DNA of 64,000 nucleotides, taken from M3007 sp041741155 (GTDB taxonomy: Bacteria > Bacteroidota > Bacteroidia > Chitinophagales > Saprospiraceae). The notes beneath the pieces are model-generated. The model was not told where the DNA came from, did no database searches, and worked only from the letters and a program-made list of their open reading frames with translations. Shown piece by piece: positions 24,228-35,163 of this stretch. The first letter of the stretch is position 1. Each line of letters opens with the position of its first letter. Location: the NCBI GenBank assembly GCA_041741155.1, contig JBGSKO010000062.1, forward strand, positions 62,001-126,000, read 5' to 3'. The position numbers and the translations under genes are program-made.

Positions 24228-27200
24228 TTACCGGATCAGAATTAGTTTGCGAATTTCCGTTTGATTGCCCACACGCACATGGCAGAAATAGATGCCTGGT
24301 GACAAGCCATCCAAAGAAAATAGTAGCGTTTCATTGCCAAGGTAAAATTGTTTTTCCATTACCAACCGTCCATGCACATCATGTACTTCCAAATGTACAG
24401 GTTGATGAATGTGCCGCTCAAGTCCGATTATGGAAACATTACCGGATGTTGGGTTGGGTTTCAGTATAAAATCAAAAGTCGGTTTGACCGCCGATATGCT
24501 ACCGGTGGCGCTGCGTTCTTCCGACCCGCACAAGACCGTATCATCGAACTCAGCTGGTTCCACCAATTGGTAAATGGCGCGGGCGAGGTACACGGCGCTA
24601 CCGCCCTCTTCGGGGCATTGGTAGGCGATGTCGGCTATGGCTTCGGCCTGTGTGTTGGAGAGTTGGTAATTTTCTTGCCCGATGGTTTGGCAATAGATTA
24701 CGAGCACATCCTTGCGGTTGCGTTCCAGTATCTCCTCGGCATCGAGAGTGGATGCCACTTGCAAGGCGGCAACTGCCTTGGTTTTGCGTTCGGTGCGGGC
24801 GGTGTCTATGTATGCCACCAGGTCTGTGCTGAAAACCGCTGCATCCATGCGAATCGAGTCTGCCAGACGGTATATTTCCAAAGAGTCTGCCCAGGCAACA
24901 GCGGTGCCAAGCGTAACGAGCCGAAGCCGGATGAGCGAATCGGCCTGAAGCATACCCTGAATAGCGGTCTCCATGCCCTGACTTACGGAAGGCGACAACA
25001 CAGAAATATCGCGAACAAGGCTGTCAACTTCGTAATATTCCGCTATTCTGCCCGACAGGGCATCGGCATAAAAAGCGTCCAAGAGACTGTCCTGATTGTG
25101 CAGGGCGGTATGTTCGCGCATTCGGCGATACAGGTTGCGGCTGTTTTCCCACTGAAGCGCCTCATGGCGTTGTGTTGCCGTGCCGAAACCCACGCCGGCA
25201 GTGATCCGGTCGTTTTCATCAATGATTTCGCTCCTGCCTGAAGGCAATTGAGGAAGTACTGGGCAGTCGGTACACTCTTGTTCTCCAACACCGTTGTCGT
25301 CGAACCAGAGGTCTGCCGGCGGGTTTGAGATATTCGGAAGGTCTATTGCCTCCGGGGAATCCGGTGTCTGATCACTTAAGACATAAAATCGGGAAGCGGC
25401 TATCTCATTGATCGTCATCCCCCAATTCCGAGCCGTACCGGATCCAGTGTTGAATAAATTTCCATAGTTGGGAAAGGTTAAAGTAATTGGGTCAAACACT
25501 CCCTGCTCTCCAATCGAACTTCCCTGACTTATTTCGATGCTGGTTTGGTGCCCCGCCAAATACGAGGTACGCAGGGCTGTCGGTGCGCAAGTGCCGAAAA
25601 AACTGTATGCAATGCTGTTGCCGGAGGTGTTGTTGCAACAAAAGGTATTGTCGGTGCTCTGGCTTGTATGGAATGCCCGGGTTCCGGGTGTGTTGGCGAT
25701 ATCTTCTACCGTGTTGTCATACAAATAGTTGTACCGGGAGGCTTGCAGCTGCACGCCCAAGCCAAAGGAGTTTTGTTGGCTGGGCAAGGCCCGGTGCTGA
25801 ATAAAATTGTCGTCCAGCGTCCAGTGGTCGGTCCCGTTTACCAAAATACCACTTTCTGCGGCATCCAGGAAAATATCGTTTTCCGACATGCGGGCATTGG
25901 GCAGGTAAACCCCGTTCGCTCCCCTGATCTCGACAGCTAAGTCGCCACCGTCATTCTGGTCAAAATTGCGCAGGTCGTTTCGGTTGATGTCGAAACGAAG
26001 CCACGAACTGAGGAAACTATTGACCTGCGGGTCACGCACTAAAATGCCACGATTTCGGAACGTGATGTCCTCGTTGTCCCACAACTGGCACGAATACGGA
26101 CTCAAAATTTCCATGCCTCTGCGTACTTCCGGCATATCGTTTTCCAGAGCGGATATCCATACATTGTTGGAGAAAATACCGTGGCTGCAACCGTCAAAGA
26201 CGCAATCCCGAACTGTTGCAGGGCCGACATTGGCCAATATCCCTACCCCGGCAGATGATGCCAGAGTAGGCGCCGCGTTCGGGGTTATCCACTCGCCCAC
26301 CATGTCGGAAAACTGAGCATGGTGTACCTGTAGCCGGCAACTCTCGCCGATTACGCCGTTTCGCAGTGCCGAGAAGGTATTAGAGATGCCGTTGTCGGTG
26401 GGGTTGCCCACCGAGAAATCAACGTACCGGCTGACCACCCCGGCATACCCGTTGTCGGCATCCCAATTGGGCAGGTTCTGATCGCAGGGAGGGAGCAGTT
26501 CCTGTGTTCCGTCCCCGATAAACACGTTTCTCGCGAAGGGTAGATGGGCAACCACGGAGAATTGTGGCCCCGGCACATAAACGCTGATGTGGTTTCGGAT
26601 AAACTTGTTGCGCTGCACCTGAATCGTCGTCGAGGGTAGGGTCAAAATACTGCCGTAGGCCGTAATAGCGTGTTGGGCGTCTTCGACCGGGTTGTTATCC
26701 TGAAATATCAGGCGCCCAAGGGACTCCACGGTGATCCCTTTCCACATTGCTTCGCACCCGGAAATAGCGTTTTGCTTCATGGACAACTGCCGGTATGGCT
26801 GTACCACGATTTCGGCGCAGGGCTGCATTCGGATGTCGGGGCAGCCCGTAATGGTCAGGTCTTCGTCTATCACCAATTTGCCGACGATGGCGATGCAGCC
26901 ATTGTGCTCACTCACATCCAGAATGCCGTCGTTGTTTTGGTCGTAGTTGTTGGCAATTTTCAACGATGAGTAGGTGGAGCCGGTTTCGTAGGCTTCGATG
27001 TTGAGGGTGTTGGCATCGGTGCAGGGGCAATCGAAGCATTGAATTACCTGAAACACTGTTGATGTGACACTCATACACACCCCATTCGCATCCGTGACAC
27101 TCACGGCAATGCTATTAAAACCGTAACTCGTAGGGGTCAAGGTAACACTCTCGGTTGTTGCTCCAGTTGACCACTTATACGTTGTTCCTCCCGAAGCGTT

Positions 27201-29111
27201 AAACGTGATACTTGACCCAAAACAAATAACTCCATCGTTTGGAGTTTCAGAGTTCTCTTCAATTTCGATTGAGGCTGTCGGCGGCACAAACCAATTAACC
27301 GTACCCGCTACGACATCCGTCACACCGGGACATCCGCCAACATCTGTAACGGTAACAGAGTAGTTCCAGGTAGCCGGCGGATAAAATGTCATGGAGGCAG
27401 ATTGATTTGTGTTGCCTTGTGGAGCGCTCCATAGGTACGATTTTCCCCAAGAGATAACTACTTCCACCCTGTAAGGATCACAAACAATTCCATCATTGGG
27501 GTAAAGACCGCTATTTTCCAATGGGATCGCAACGGCTTCGGTTATCGCCTGATCTATTTCAATGGAAGCAGTTGAGGTGCAGTTTCCCAAAAACGTAACA
27601 GTGACGGAGTAGATGCCGGGTTGGCTGACTGTGACAGCTCTGGTGGTCTCATTGGTTGACCACTGGTAGGCAATTCCGTTGTTGGCGGTGAGTTCAACTT
27701 CTTCATTGGGGCATATTGAGGTTTTACTTGGAGAAATAACCGCAATTGGGTTGTCGGCGCAGTCGGGCGCCAGGCACCTTAGCGCGGCGTAAGCATCTAT
27801 CCGGCCACTTCCCAACGTACCGTGAACATTAAACAGGTGAGTTGGCCCGTAGATATCAGGGTTGGCGGTGTTGATCAGGCAATTAATGATATCGTCATCC
27901 GAGGCTGTGGAATTGTACGAAATCATCAGGCCGACAAGACCCGCCACCATAGGAGAAGATATGGATGTCCCGCTCGGATTGCCGTAATTATCGTTGACAG
28001 GATCACCGTTTGAAGAACCGGCAGCCGTCGTAAGAATACTTGTTCCGTAAGCTGAAATATCTACCCATCCCCCAAAACTGGAATATTGATTCATATCTCC
28101 ATTTGCATCAATATTAGCAACAGCGATGACCAAATGGCGGTCGGGAAGGTCCCAAGGTTGTTTTGTAAATCCTTCCCCATAAGCGGCAGGATATTGAGGT
28201 ATGGTGGCTTGATTTCCTGCACCGGCCACAAGTATTGCACCGGCTTGTCTTGCTGCCACAAGAACGTCATACTCGGCTTCTGAATCGCCGGGGCCAGCAA
28301 AAGACATATTAATCACATCGGCACCATTTGCCGCTGCCCATGCGACACCATCATATGCAAATATAGCACCTAAGGGATCTTCAGTATCGTCTTTGATCAC
28401 TTTAACCGGCATAATACGATTGCCCCAGCCGATCGAAGCAACGCCGACGTTATTATTAGTTACTGCACCGGCAACACCAGCTACCCAGGTGCCGTGGGAA
28501 AATGGACCGGATGGGTTGGCTGCATTTACTCCTTGCAGGGGCGGATTTGGGTCACTGTCGTTGTCAGCCACGTCCCAGCCGGCAACGATATTGTCAGCCA
28601 AGTCCTCGTGGGTTGTCAACACGCCATCGTCCACAATGGCTACGGTTGCATTTCCTCCCTGATGCAAGTCGAAGGCTTCGAATGCGCGAATCTGATCGAG
28701 ATAAGATTGTTGAGAGATCAGAGGGTCATCAGGTATCGTACTCAACAGTTTCATTTGGGGTACTTGTTCTGAATACTCAACAATATCAAGCATGTTCAGC
28801 GCTGAAATAAAAGCCGATACGTCCTTGCTTTCATCAAAGTAAACCCTGTAAATGCGCTCAAGCCTTGTTGTCGCCAATACGGCAAACGGCTTTTCCACTT
28901 TCGTCACGTCGTAGTCATCGAATATCTGGTAAATAAGAGCCCCATCGCCTGAAAAGTTTGTTGGAGGGGGAAAAGTGATTTCCACATTCGAGGTGTCGGC
29001 GATTTTCAAGTAGATCACGCCGGCTTGATAATCTTGGGCGAACAACCTATCTGCTACCCCCATTAGGAGCAGGGCCAAAATGAACCTGAGACGTTGCTTA
29101 ATGAATTTCAT
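24228..29111 (-). CDS. Giant T9SS-exported subtilisin-like protease with beta-helix (B2)
   Basis: A 1627-residue protein. Order of parts: signal peptide (to about residue 25, ADRLFAQ); a propeptide-like region; an S8 peptidase domain with catalytic Asp about 161 (VAIVDDG), His 206 (SHGTWVAG), oxyanion Asn about 300 (GAGN) and Ser 383 (GTSISSPMVAG); three Ig/PKD-like repeats each with a YxWS motif (about 460-710); a right-handed beta-helix region (about 770-1250) with GCEAMWKGITVES; a helical, coiled-coil-like region; IAYQCPEEGGSAVYLARA; and a C-terminal T9SS type A sorting domain from LKPNPTSGNVSI. The triad is complete, so an active secreted protease is expected. The second half is a relative of the 980-residue protein at 18918, joined to a protease domain. 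Confidence 0.88.
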   Translation of the reverse strand: MKFIKQRLRFILALLLMGVADRLFAQDYQAGVIYLKIADTSNVEITFPPPTNFSGDGALIYQIFDDYDVTKVEKPFAVLATTRLERIYRVYFDESKDVSAFISALNMLDIVEYSEQVPQMKLLSTIPDDPLISQQSYLDQIRAFEAFDLHQGGNATVAIVDDGVLTTHEDLADNIVAGWDVADNDSDPNPPLQGVNAANPSGPFSHGTWVAGVAGAVTNNNVGVASIGWGNRIMPVKVIKDDTEDPLGAIFAYDGVAWAAANGADVINMSFAGPGDSEAEYDVLVAARQAGAILVAGAGNQATIPQYPAAYGEGFTKQPWDLPDRHLVIAVANIDANGDMNQYSSFGGWVDISAYGTSILTTAAGSSNGDPVNDNYGNPSGTSISSPMVAGLVGLMISYNSTASDDDIINCLINTANPDIYGPTHLFNVHGTLGSGRIDAYAALRCLAPDCADNPIAVISPSKTSICPNEEVELTANNGIAYQWSTNETTRAVTVSQPGIYSVTVTFLGNCTSTASIEIDQAITEAVAIPLENSGLYPNDGIVCDPYRVEVVISWGKSYLWSAPQGNTNQSASMTFYPPATWNYSVTVTDVGGCPGVTDVVAGTVNWFVPPTASIEIEENSETPNDGVICFGSSITFNASGGTTYKWSTGATTESVTLTPTSYGFNSIAVSVTDANGVCMSVTSTVFQVIQCFDCPCTDANTLNIEAYETGSTYSSLKIANNYDQNNDGILDVSEHNGCIAIVGKLVIDEDLTITGCPDIRMQPCAEIVVQPYRQLSMKQNAISGCEAMWKGITVESLGRLIFQDNNPVEDAQHAITAYGSILTLPSTTIQVQRNKFIRNHISVYVPGPQFSVVAHLPFARNVFIGDGTQELLPPCDQNLPNWDADNGYAGVVSRYVDFSVGNPTDNGISNTFSALRNGVIGESCRLQVHHAQFSDMVGEWITPNAAPTLASSAGVGILANVGPATVRDCVFDGCSHGIFSNNVWISALENDMPEVRRGMEILSPYSCQLWDNEDITFRNRGILVRDPQVNSFLSSWLRFDINRNDLRNFDQNDGGDLAVEIRGANGVYLPNARMSENDIFLDAAESGILVNGTDHWTLDDNFIQHRALPSQQNSFGLGVQLQASRYNYLYDNTVEDIANTPGTRAFHTSQSTDNTFCCNNTSGNSIAYSFFGTCAPTALRTSYLAGHQTSIEISQGSSIGEQGVFDPITLTFPNYGNLFNTGSGTARNWGMTINEIAASRFYVLSDQTPDSPEAIDLPNISNPPADLWFDDNGVGEQECTDCPVLPQLPSGRSEIIDENDRITAGVGFGTATQRHEALQWENSRNLYRRMREHTALHNQDSLLDAFYADALSGRIAEYYEVDSLVRDISVLSPSVSQGMETAIQGMLQADSLIRLRLVTLGTAVAWADSLEIYRLADSIRMDAAVFSTDLVAYIDTARTERKTKAVAALQVASTLDAEEILERNRKDVLVIYCQTIGQENYQLSNTQAEAIADIAYQCPEEGGSAVYLARAIYQLVEPAEFDDTVLCGSEERSATGSISAVKPTFDFILKPNPTSGNVSIIGLERHIHQPVHLEVHDVHGRLVMEKQFYLGNETLLFSLDGLSPGIYFCHVRVGNQTEIRKLILIR

Positions 29112-29576
29112 ACTTTTGTTGCGATTTTATTGATCCCTACTCTGATTGTTTTACCCGGCCATTTCGGTGCTACCGGGATGCCTTCGGGGCAGGTCGGGAG
29201 GTAGCAGTTGCCGCTGCTGCCTCCTTTTTTCGCAAATGGCTTCCCCCAATATGCGTACCACGCCCGGCGCTGAAAAACGACACGGCGTCCGAAAGCAAAA
29301 TATCTTTCCAAAGGTCGCTCTGCCGAATTCTCGTTCCAATAACCTAAAGTTATATTCTGCGTACAGGCCTTTTGGCACGTTTGCTTACGTCTGTCTTGTT
29401 TCTTGAAAAACAACGCCTTGCGCTTGATCTGCCCAATATTGGCGGACGCATATTTTATAACTTATGGTTATTATCTGCGGGAGAGCTTTGTCATACGGGA
29501 TATATTCGGCTTATATTTGACACAGCCAATATTGCCCTTGCCGAATCAAATGTTCATCCCGAAAACACTTCAATGC
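29112..29576. repeat. Duplicated intergenic region, copy 2
   Basis: This stretch between two divergent genes is the counterpart of 21862-22115. It shares the block with CCCGGCCATTTCGGTGCTAC and the GAGGTAGCAGTTGCCGCTGC stretch right upstream of the giant gene, then diverges and rejoins around TGAAAAACAAC. Copy 2 carries about 150 nt more sequence in the middle (29230-29400). No gene is seen here. Confidence 0.8.
29487..29519 (+). promoter_or_regulatory. Promoter of the XRE-type regulator gene
   Basis: TTTG (29487-29490), a 21-nt spacer and TATATTTG (29512-29519) give a full match to the Bacteroidota -33/-7 consensus, 57 nt before the ATG at 29577. The same element is conserved upstream of the gene-free paralogous region at 22079-22111. 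Confidence 0.65.
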
Positions 29577-29852
29577 ATGGATCAATCCCCTTCCTCCGAA
29601 TTCTGCCAGAAGTTGCGTATTCTTCGCAACCACGTTGGTGTTACCCAAGCGGATATGGCTAGTCATCTCGGCATGTCCCAACCCGCCTACCACAAAATGG
29701 AATGCAAAGCCGAGCCGCCCCGCCTCGAGCGCCTGCAGCAAATCGCCGGGTTTTATGGCGTCTCGTTTCTGGAATTGCTCGAACACCCTGTGGAAGAACT
29801 CGTGCATCGGGTGCAAGTCTTGGGATTTGCGCCCCACAACAGCGGCATCTAA
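29577..29852 (+). CDS. Small XRE-family helix-turn-helix regulator
   Basis: A 91-residue protein from the ATG at 29577 (the frame opens upstream at 29403 without homologous content). The HTH_3 domain is clear: FCQKLRILRNHVGVTQADMA, SHLGMSQPAYHKME, then LERLQQIAGFYGVSFLELLE. The ~20 residues after it are short and lack an effector domain. It is the only plus-strand gene inside the 16-kb T9SS array and sits in the duplicated intergenic region between the giant protease gene and propeller A4. A local regulator of the surface proteins is a reasonable inference; nothing proves it. Confidence 0.85.
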   Translation: MDQSPSSEFCQKLRILRNHVGVTQADMASHLGMSQPAYHKMECKAEPPRLERLQQIAGFYGVSFLELLEHPVEELVHRVQVLGFAPHNSGI

Positions 29853-29935
29853 CGGCGTGTCTTCGCCACCAGACTGCTATGTTTTTAAAACCTGAAAAGC
29901 CTCCGCTCAGGAAATACTATCCAACACCCGCTCCA

Positions 29936-31696
29936 TCACGGCTTATCCGTTTTGACGAGCTTCCCACTCTTCACCCGCTCCCCGCCGGCCACTACCTCCC
30001 AGAAGTACAGCCCCGCCGGCAAACCCGCCGCCTCAATCTCGTTCACGCCCAGCACTAAGCGCTGCTCCAGCACGAGCCGCCCCGCCGCGTCGTGCAGCCG
30101 AAGGGCCGGGCTGCGCAGGTTGGCGCTGAGCGCCAAGGCGAACCACTCGCGGAACGGGTTGGGCCAAACCCGCACCTGCGCTTGCAGCACCGGATTGTCC
30201 TGCGCCGTTACGCCGAGGTAGAGCGTTTTGCAGTGCGTGTCGGTTCCGTGCTGGTTGCTCACGGTGAGGCAGACTTGATAGGCTCCCGGCTGGGCGTACA
30301 GGTGTTGCGGGTGGCGCATACTGCTCGCGGGCGAGCCGTCGCCGAAGTCCCACGACCAGGTGGCCGGCTCGTAGTACGACAGGTCGCGGAACTCCACGGC
30401 GAGCGGGTCGAGGGTGTCCTGCTCATAGCGGTACCAGGCTTTGGGATGGTTGTTCAGGCCGAGGGTGTCGCAGTGCGAGCCGTCGAGCGGGCCGAGGCGG
30501 TAGTTGGGGAATACGGGTATGGACGAGGCGTTGTACGTCGGCAACCGGATACCATGCTGTTCCACCAATGAAGCGGCACCAGGCTCGTCGGGTCGGTGGA
30601 TCACATGGAAGATGTCGCTGCCATTAGAGGCGGTGATGTAAATCCTTCCGTCGGGCGCAAGTTGTCCGGCAAAAAAATTGGTGGGAAAAGGCGATTCGTA
30701 GCCGTCATACCAGGCCACCTCCACCCGGCCGGCAGCCAGATCAGGCGCCAGAACATCATATTGAGCAACTACATTCGTATTGTGTACATAGAGGTAGCGT
30801 GAATTGGGTGAAAAGGACACCCCGCCGGCAATGTTAAATGAATTTGCATCCAGATGGCGGTGCGCACTCAGCAAGCCGGTACACCGATCAAAATCGTACA
30901 AATCAATTGTTTCCGGCGCGCTGAAGTACGTCACATTATAAACAGCATACTGGGAGCCGTCGGGCGAAAAAACGGCTTGTCCAAGCCCGGCATTGAGCGA
31001 ATCTCCAATGGTTTGTTTGCCTAAGATGTGAAATCCGGTCGGGTCGAATAATATCCGGTAAATGTGGTTGGTGTTCGCCTCCGGCACTAAAATCCACCAG
31101 TCCCTGCCGTTGGCGTGTTTGGTGGCGTTTAATTTTCCAAACTGAATCGTGTCAACCAATACCGGCGTTAATTTTTCCACTACAGCGCCGAGGCCATTGT
31201 TTTCCGCCATGTCAATGACGGAATAGTGCAATTTTACGATTCCAACCGTGAATAACGGCGCCCCAACGTAACTGCGCAGCACGTGAAATAACGCGTACCG
31301 GTGACTTGTTCCCGGAACCGGCAAACCCAGTACGCCCTGCGATATGGTCAGCCCGCCAGAAACCGGAGGGTGAATGCCTGCCCCGTTCAACATGGTTTTC
31401 CAACTCGTATCTTCTACGTCAATCCCGTTGGTGTAAAATAACAAGCGGCCCGATGCATCCGACATGGACAGGGCCGTGATGTAAAAATCCAGACCAATCT
31501 CCTGGTTGTCGGAAACCCGCAGGGAACCCTCGGAAAAATCGAATACGGAGATCCCGAACTGGTCATTTCCGGGGGAAACTACTCCGCCTTCGTAACCGAA
31601 TAACCAGGTGTTGTCGTGCCGTTGGGCATGTGCCAAAGTAGCCAGGCCAAGCAACAGGCTCAATAAAAAAATGGTGGATACATAACTTGGTTTCAT
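29936..31696 (-). CDS. T9SS-exported propeller protein A4 with PKD domain
   Basis: A 586-residue secreted protein from the ATG at 31696, chosen because it starts a clean signal peptide (MKPSYVSTIFLLSLLLGLAT...AQ). The propeller region has KHANGRDWWILVPEANTNH, YDFDRCTGLLSAHRHL and CDTLGLNNHPKAWYRYEQD, followed by a PKD domain (TWSWDFGDGSPASS) and a T9SS type A sorting domain (VWPNPFREWFALAL). From the PKD domain to the stop it is nearly identical in DNA to A3 at 22408, whereas the propellers share only motifs. Downstream flanks are also shared. Ligand unknown. Confidence 0.85.
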   Translation of the reverse strand: MKPSYVSTIFLLSLLLGLATLAHAQRHDNTWLFGYEGGVVSPGNDQFGISVFDFSEGSLRVSDNQEIGLDFYITALSMSDASGRLLFYTNGIDVEDTSWKTMLNGAGIHPPVSGGLTISQGVLGLPVPGTSHRYALFHVLRSYVGAPLFTVGIVKLHYSVIDMAENNGLGAVVEKLTPVLVDTIQFGKLNATKHANGRDWWILVPEANTNHIYRILFDPTGFHILGKQTIGDSLNAGLGQAVFSPDGSQYAVYNVTYFSAPETIDLYDFDRCTGLLSAHRHLDANSFNIAGGVSFSPNSRYLYVHNTNVVAQYDVLAPDLAAGRVEVAWYDGYESPFPTNFFAGQLAPDGRIYITASNGSDIFHVIHRPDEPGAASLVEQHGIRLPTYNASSIPVFPNYRLGPLDGSHCDTLGLNNHPKAWYRYEQDTLDPLAVEFRDLSYYEPATWSWDFGDGSPASSMRHPQHLYAQPGAYQVCLTVSNQHGTDTHCKTLYLGVTAQDNPVLQAQVRVWPNPFREWFALALSANLRSPALRLHDAAGRLVLEQRLVLGVNEIEAAGLPAGLYFWEVVAGGERVKSGKLVKTDKP

Positions 31697-31764
31697 CGTC
31701 CATTGAGCTGGTTGAAACAGGTTTAGAAAAGCTAACTGGACCGTCAAACCTGAAAAGCCTCCGC

Positions 31765-33807
<2,043 letters not shown>

Positions 33808-33825
33808 ATTGCCTGAATTTTTTTG

Positions 33826-33833
33826 CAAAGGTA
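33826..33833 (-). promoter_or_regulatory. Candidate -7 element TACCTTTG for hutU
   Basis: CAAAGGTA on the plus strand reads TACCTTTG on the minus strand, 18 nt before the hutU ATG. No good TTTG is present at the -33 distance. Confidence 0.45.
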
Positions 33834-34021
33834 TGGCAACGCCCGGAATGGACGGAGGGAGCAGAAAGGTTACAGGAGGCAAGCACACCTGTTTTTGGCC
33901 GCTGGAAACTTGTCGGCAAAATGCCGGAACAATTTAAATTTCCATTTTAACAAGTTGATTTTATACCAATTGGAAACGGTAGCCCTATTTTTGGCGGCTT
34001 AAATTAGCGCTGTATAACTTG

Positions 34022-34678
34022 ATGTCGAATTTAGCCGGAATAATCGAACACACGGTCCTGAAACCAGACTGCTCGCTGGAGGACGTGCGCCGTGTTTGTG
34101 AAGAGGCCAACCAGTACGGATTTGTTGGCGTCTGCATACCACCTTTTTTTGTTCGCGATGCCAAACGTATCCTGGGCGAAAACAGCCGGGTGCGCCTGGC
34201 TACCGTCGTCGGTTTTCCGATGGGCTACTCAGCTATTGCAGCCAAGAGCGAAGAAATTAAACGCGCTGTAGAGGAAGGCGTTGACGAGATTGATGCCGTG
34301 GTAAACATCGCGGCAGTTAAAAGCGGCAACTGGAACCATGTTCGACATGATGTGGACGGCATTGCACGCGCCACCCATATCCGCGGGCGGGTGTCCAAAA
34401 TCATTCTGGAATGTGGCCTGTTGACCGAGGCGGAAATCCGGCAGATCGCTGAAATCGCACAAGGGGAGGGCATCCATTACCTGAAAACAGGCACGGGTTT
34501 CCATGGGTATCCGGCAACAGAAGAAATGGTGCGCCTGCTGAAATCCCTGGCCGGAAACACCATGAAGGTGAAAGCATCCGGCGGTATCCGCACCCGCGCC
34601 GGCGCCGAGGCACTGGTAAAAGCCGGCGCCGACCGTTTGGGCACGTCGTCCGGAATTGATCTGGTGTCCCAAGCGTGA
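34022..34678 (+). CDS. deoC: Deoxyribose-phosphate aldolase
   Basis: DeoC cleaves 2-deoxyribose 5-phosphate to glyceraldehyde 3-phosphate and acetaldehyde. The 218-residue protein has the class I aldolase features: DAVVNIAAVKSG (with the conserved Asp and Lys region), the Schiff-base lysine in YLKTGTGF, and KASGGIRT near the C-terminus. The ATG at 34022 is preferred over the overlapping TTG at 34019. It is divergent from hutU and 62 nt before a SPOR gene on the same strand. No other nucleoside catabolic gene is adjacent. Confidence 0.95.
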   Translation: MSNLAGIIEHTVLKPDCSLEDVRRVCEEANQYGFVGVCIPPFFVRDAKRILGENSRVRLATVVGFPMGYSAIAAKSEEIKRAVEEGVDEIDAVVNIAAVKSGNWNHVRHDVDGIARATHIRGRVSKIILECGLLTEAEIRQIAEIAQGEGIHYLKTGTGFHGYPATEEMVRLLKSLAGNTMKVKASGGIRTRAGAEALVKAGADRLGTSSGIDLVSQA

Positions 34679-34740
34679 TTTTATCCGGATATTTATCGGA
34701 CAACACGTCTTTTCAACAACGCCCACAGAAGGACTACTCC

Positions 34741-35151
34741 ATGTTCAAAACAAGTATGCGTACCGGTATTTGCACCCTTTTGATCCTGCTTTTGGCGCGC
34801 GGCATTGCCGGCGCACAAGACGTACAGGTGAATATGGACCCCGCTATTGAGCAATTGGTTCGTACGTGGGTCGCTCAAAACCGGGCGAATCCCCGGATAG
34901 ACGGCTGGCGCATTCAGATCATGTCGAGTACGGATCGCCAACGTGTAGATGCCACCAAGACGCAGTTTCTGAACCAATACCCGACCATGCTGGCCGACTG
35001 GGTACATGAAAAACCATACTACAAGTTGCGGGTTGGCGCGTTTCATACGCGCCAGGAAGCCATGTCTTTTCTGCTTCAATTAAAATACACTTACCCGGAA
35101 GCTTATCCAACCCGGGACCCCAATATTCACCCACGCGATTTTTTGGAATAA
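34741..35151 (+). CDS. Exported SPOR-domain protein
   Basis: A 136-residue protein from the ATG at 34741 (34756 is an alternative), with an N-terminal signal segment (TGICTLLILLLARGIAGAQ) followed by a short linker and a SPOR domain: GWRIQIMSSTDRQ, the strand-helix-strand body, and YYKLRVGAFHTRQEAMSF. SPOR domains bind denuded peptidoglycan glycans, often at division sites. Its position 12 nt before a RodA/FtsW gene suggests a linked role in wall synthesis. Confidence 0.85.
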   Translation: MFKTSMRTGICTLLILLLARGIAGAQDVQVNMDPAIEQLVRTWVAQNRANPRIDGWRIQIMSSTDRQRVDATKTQFLNQYPTMLADWVHEKPYYKLRVGAFHTRQEAMSFLLQLKYTYPEAYPTRDPNIHPRDFLE

Positions 35152-35163
35152 GGCACACCGGAC

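Noticed and set aside
15771..31696. Insertion sequence or prophage behind the duplications
   Set aside because: No transposase, integrase, terminal inverted repeats or target-site duplication seen; homologous recombination is enough to explain the copies.
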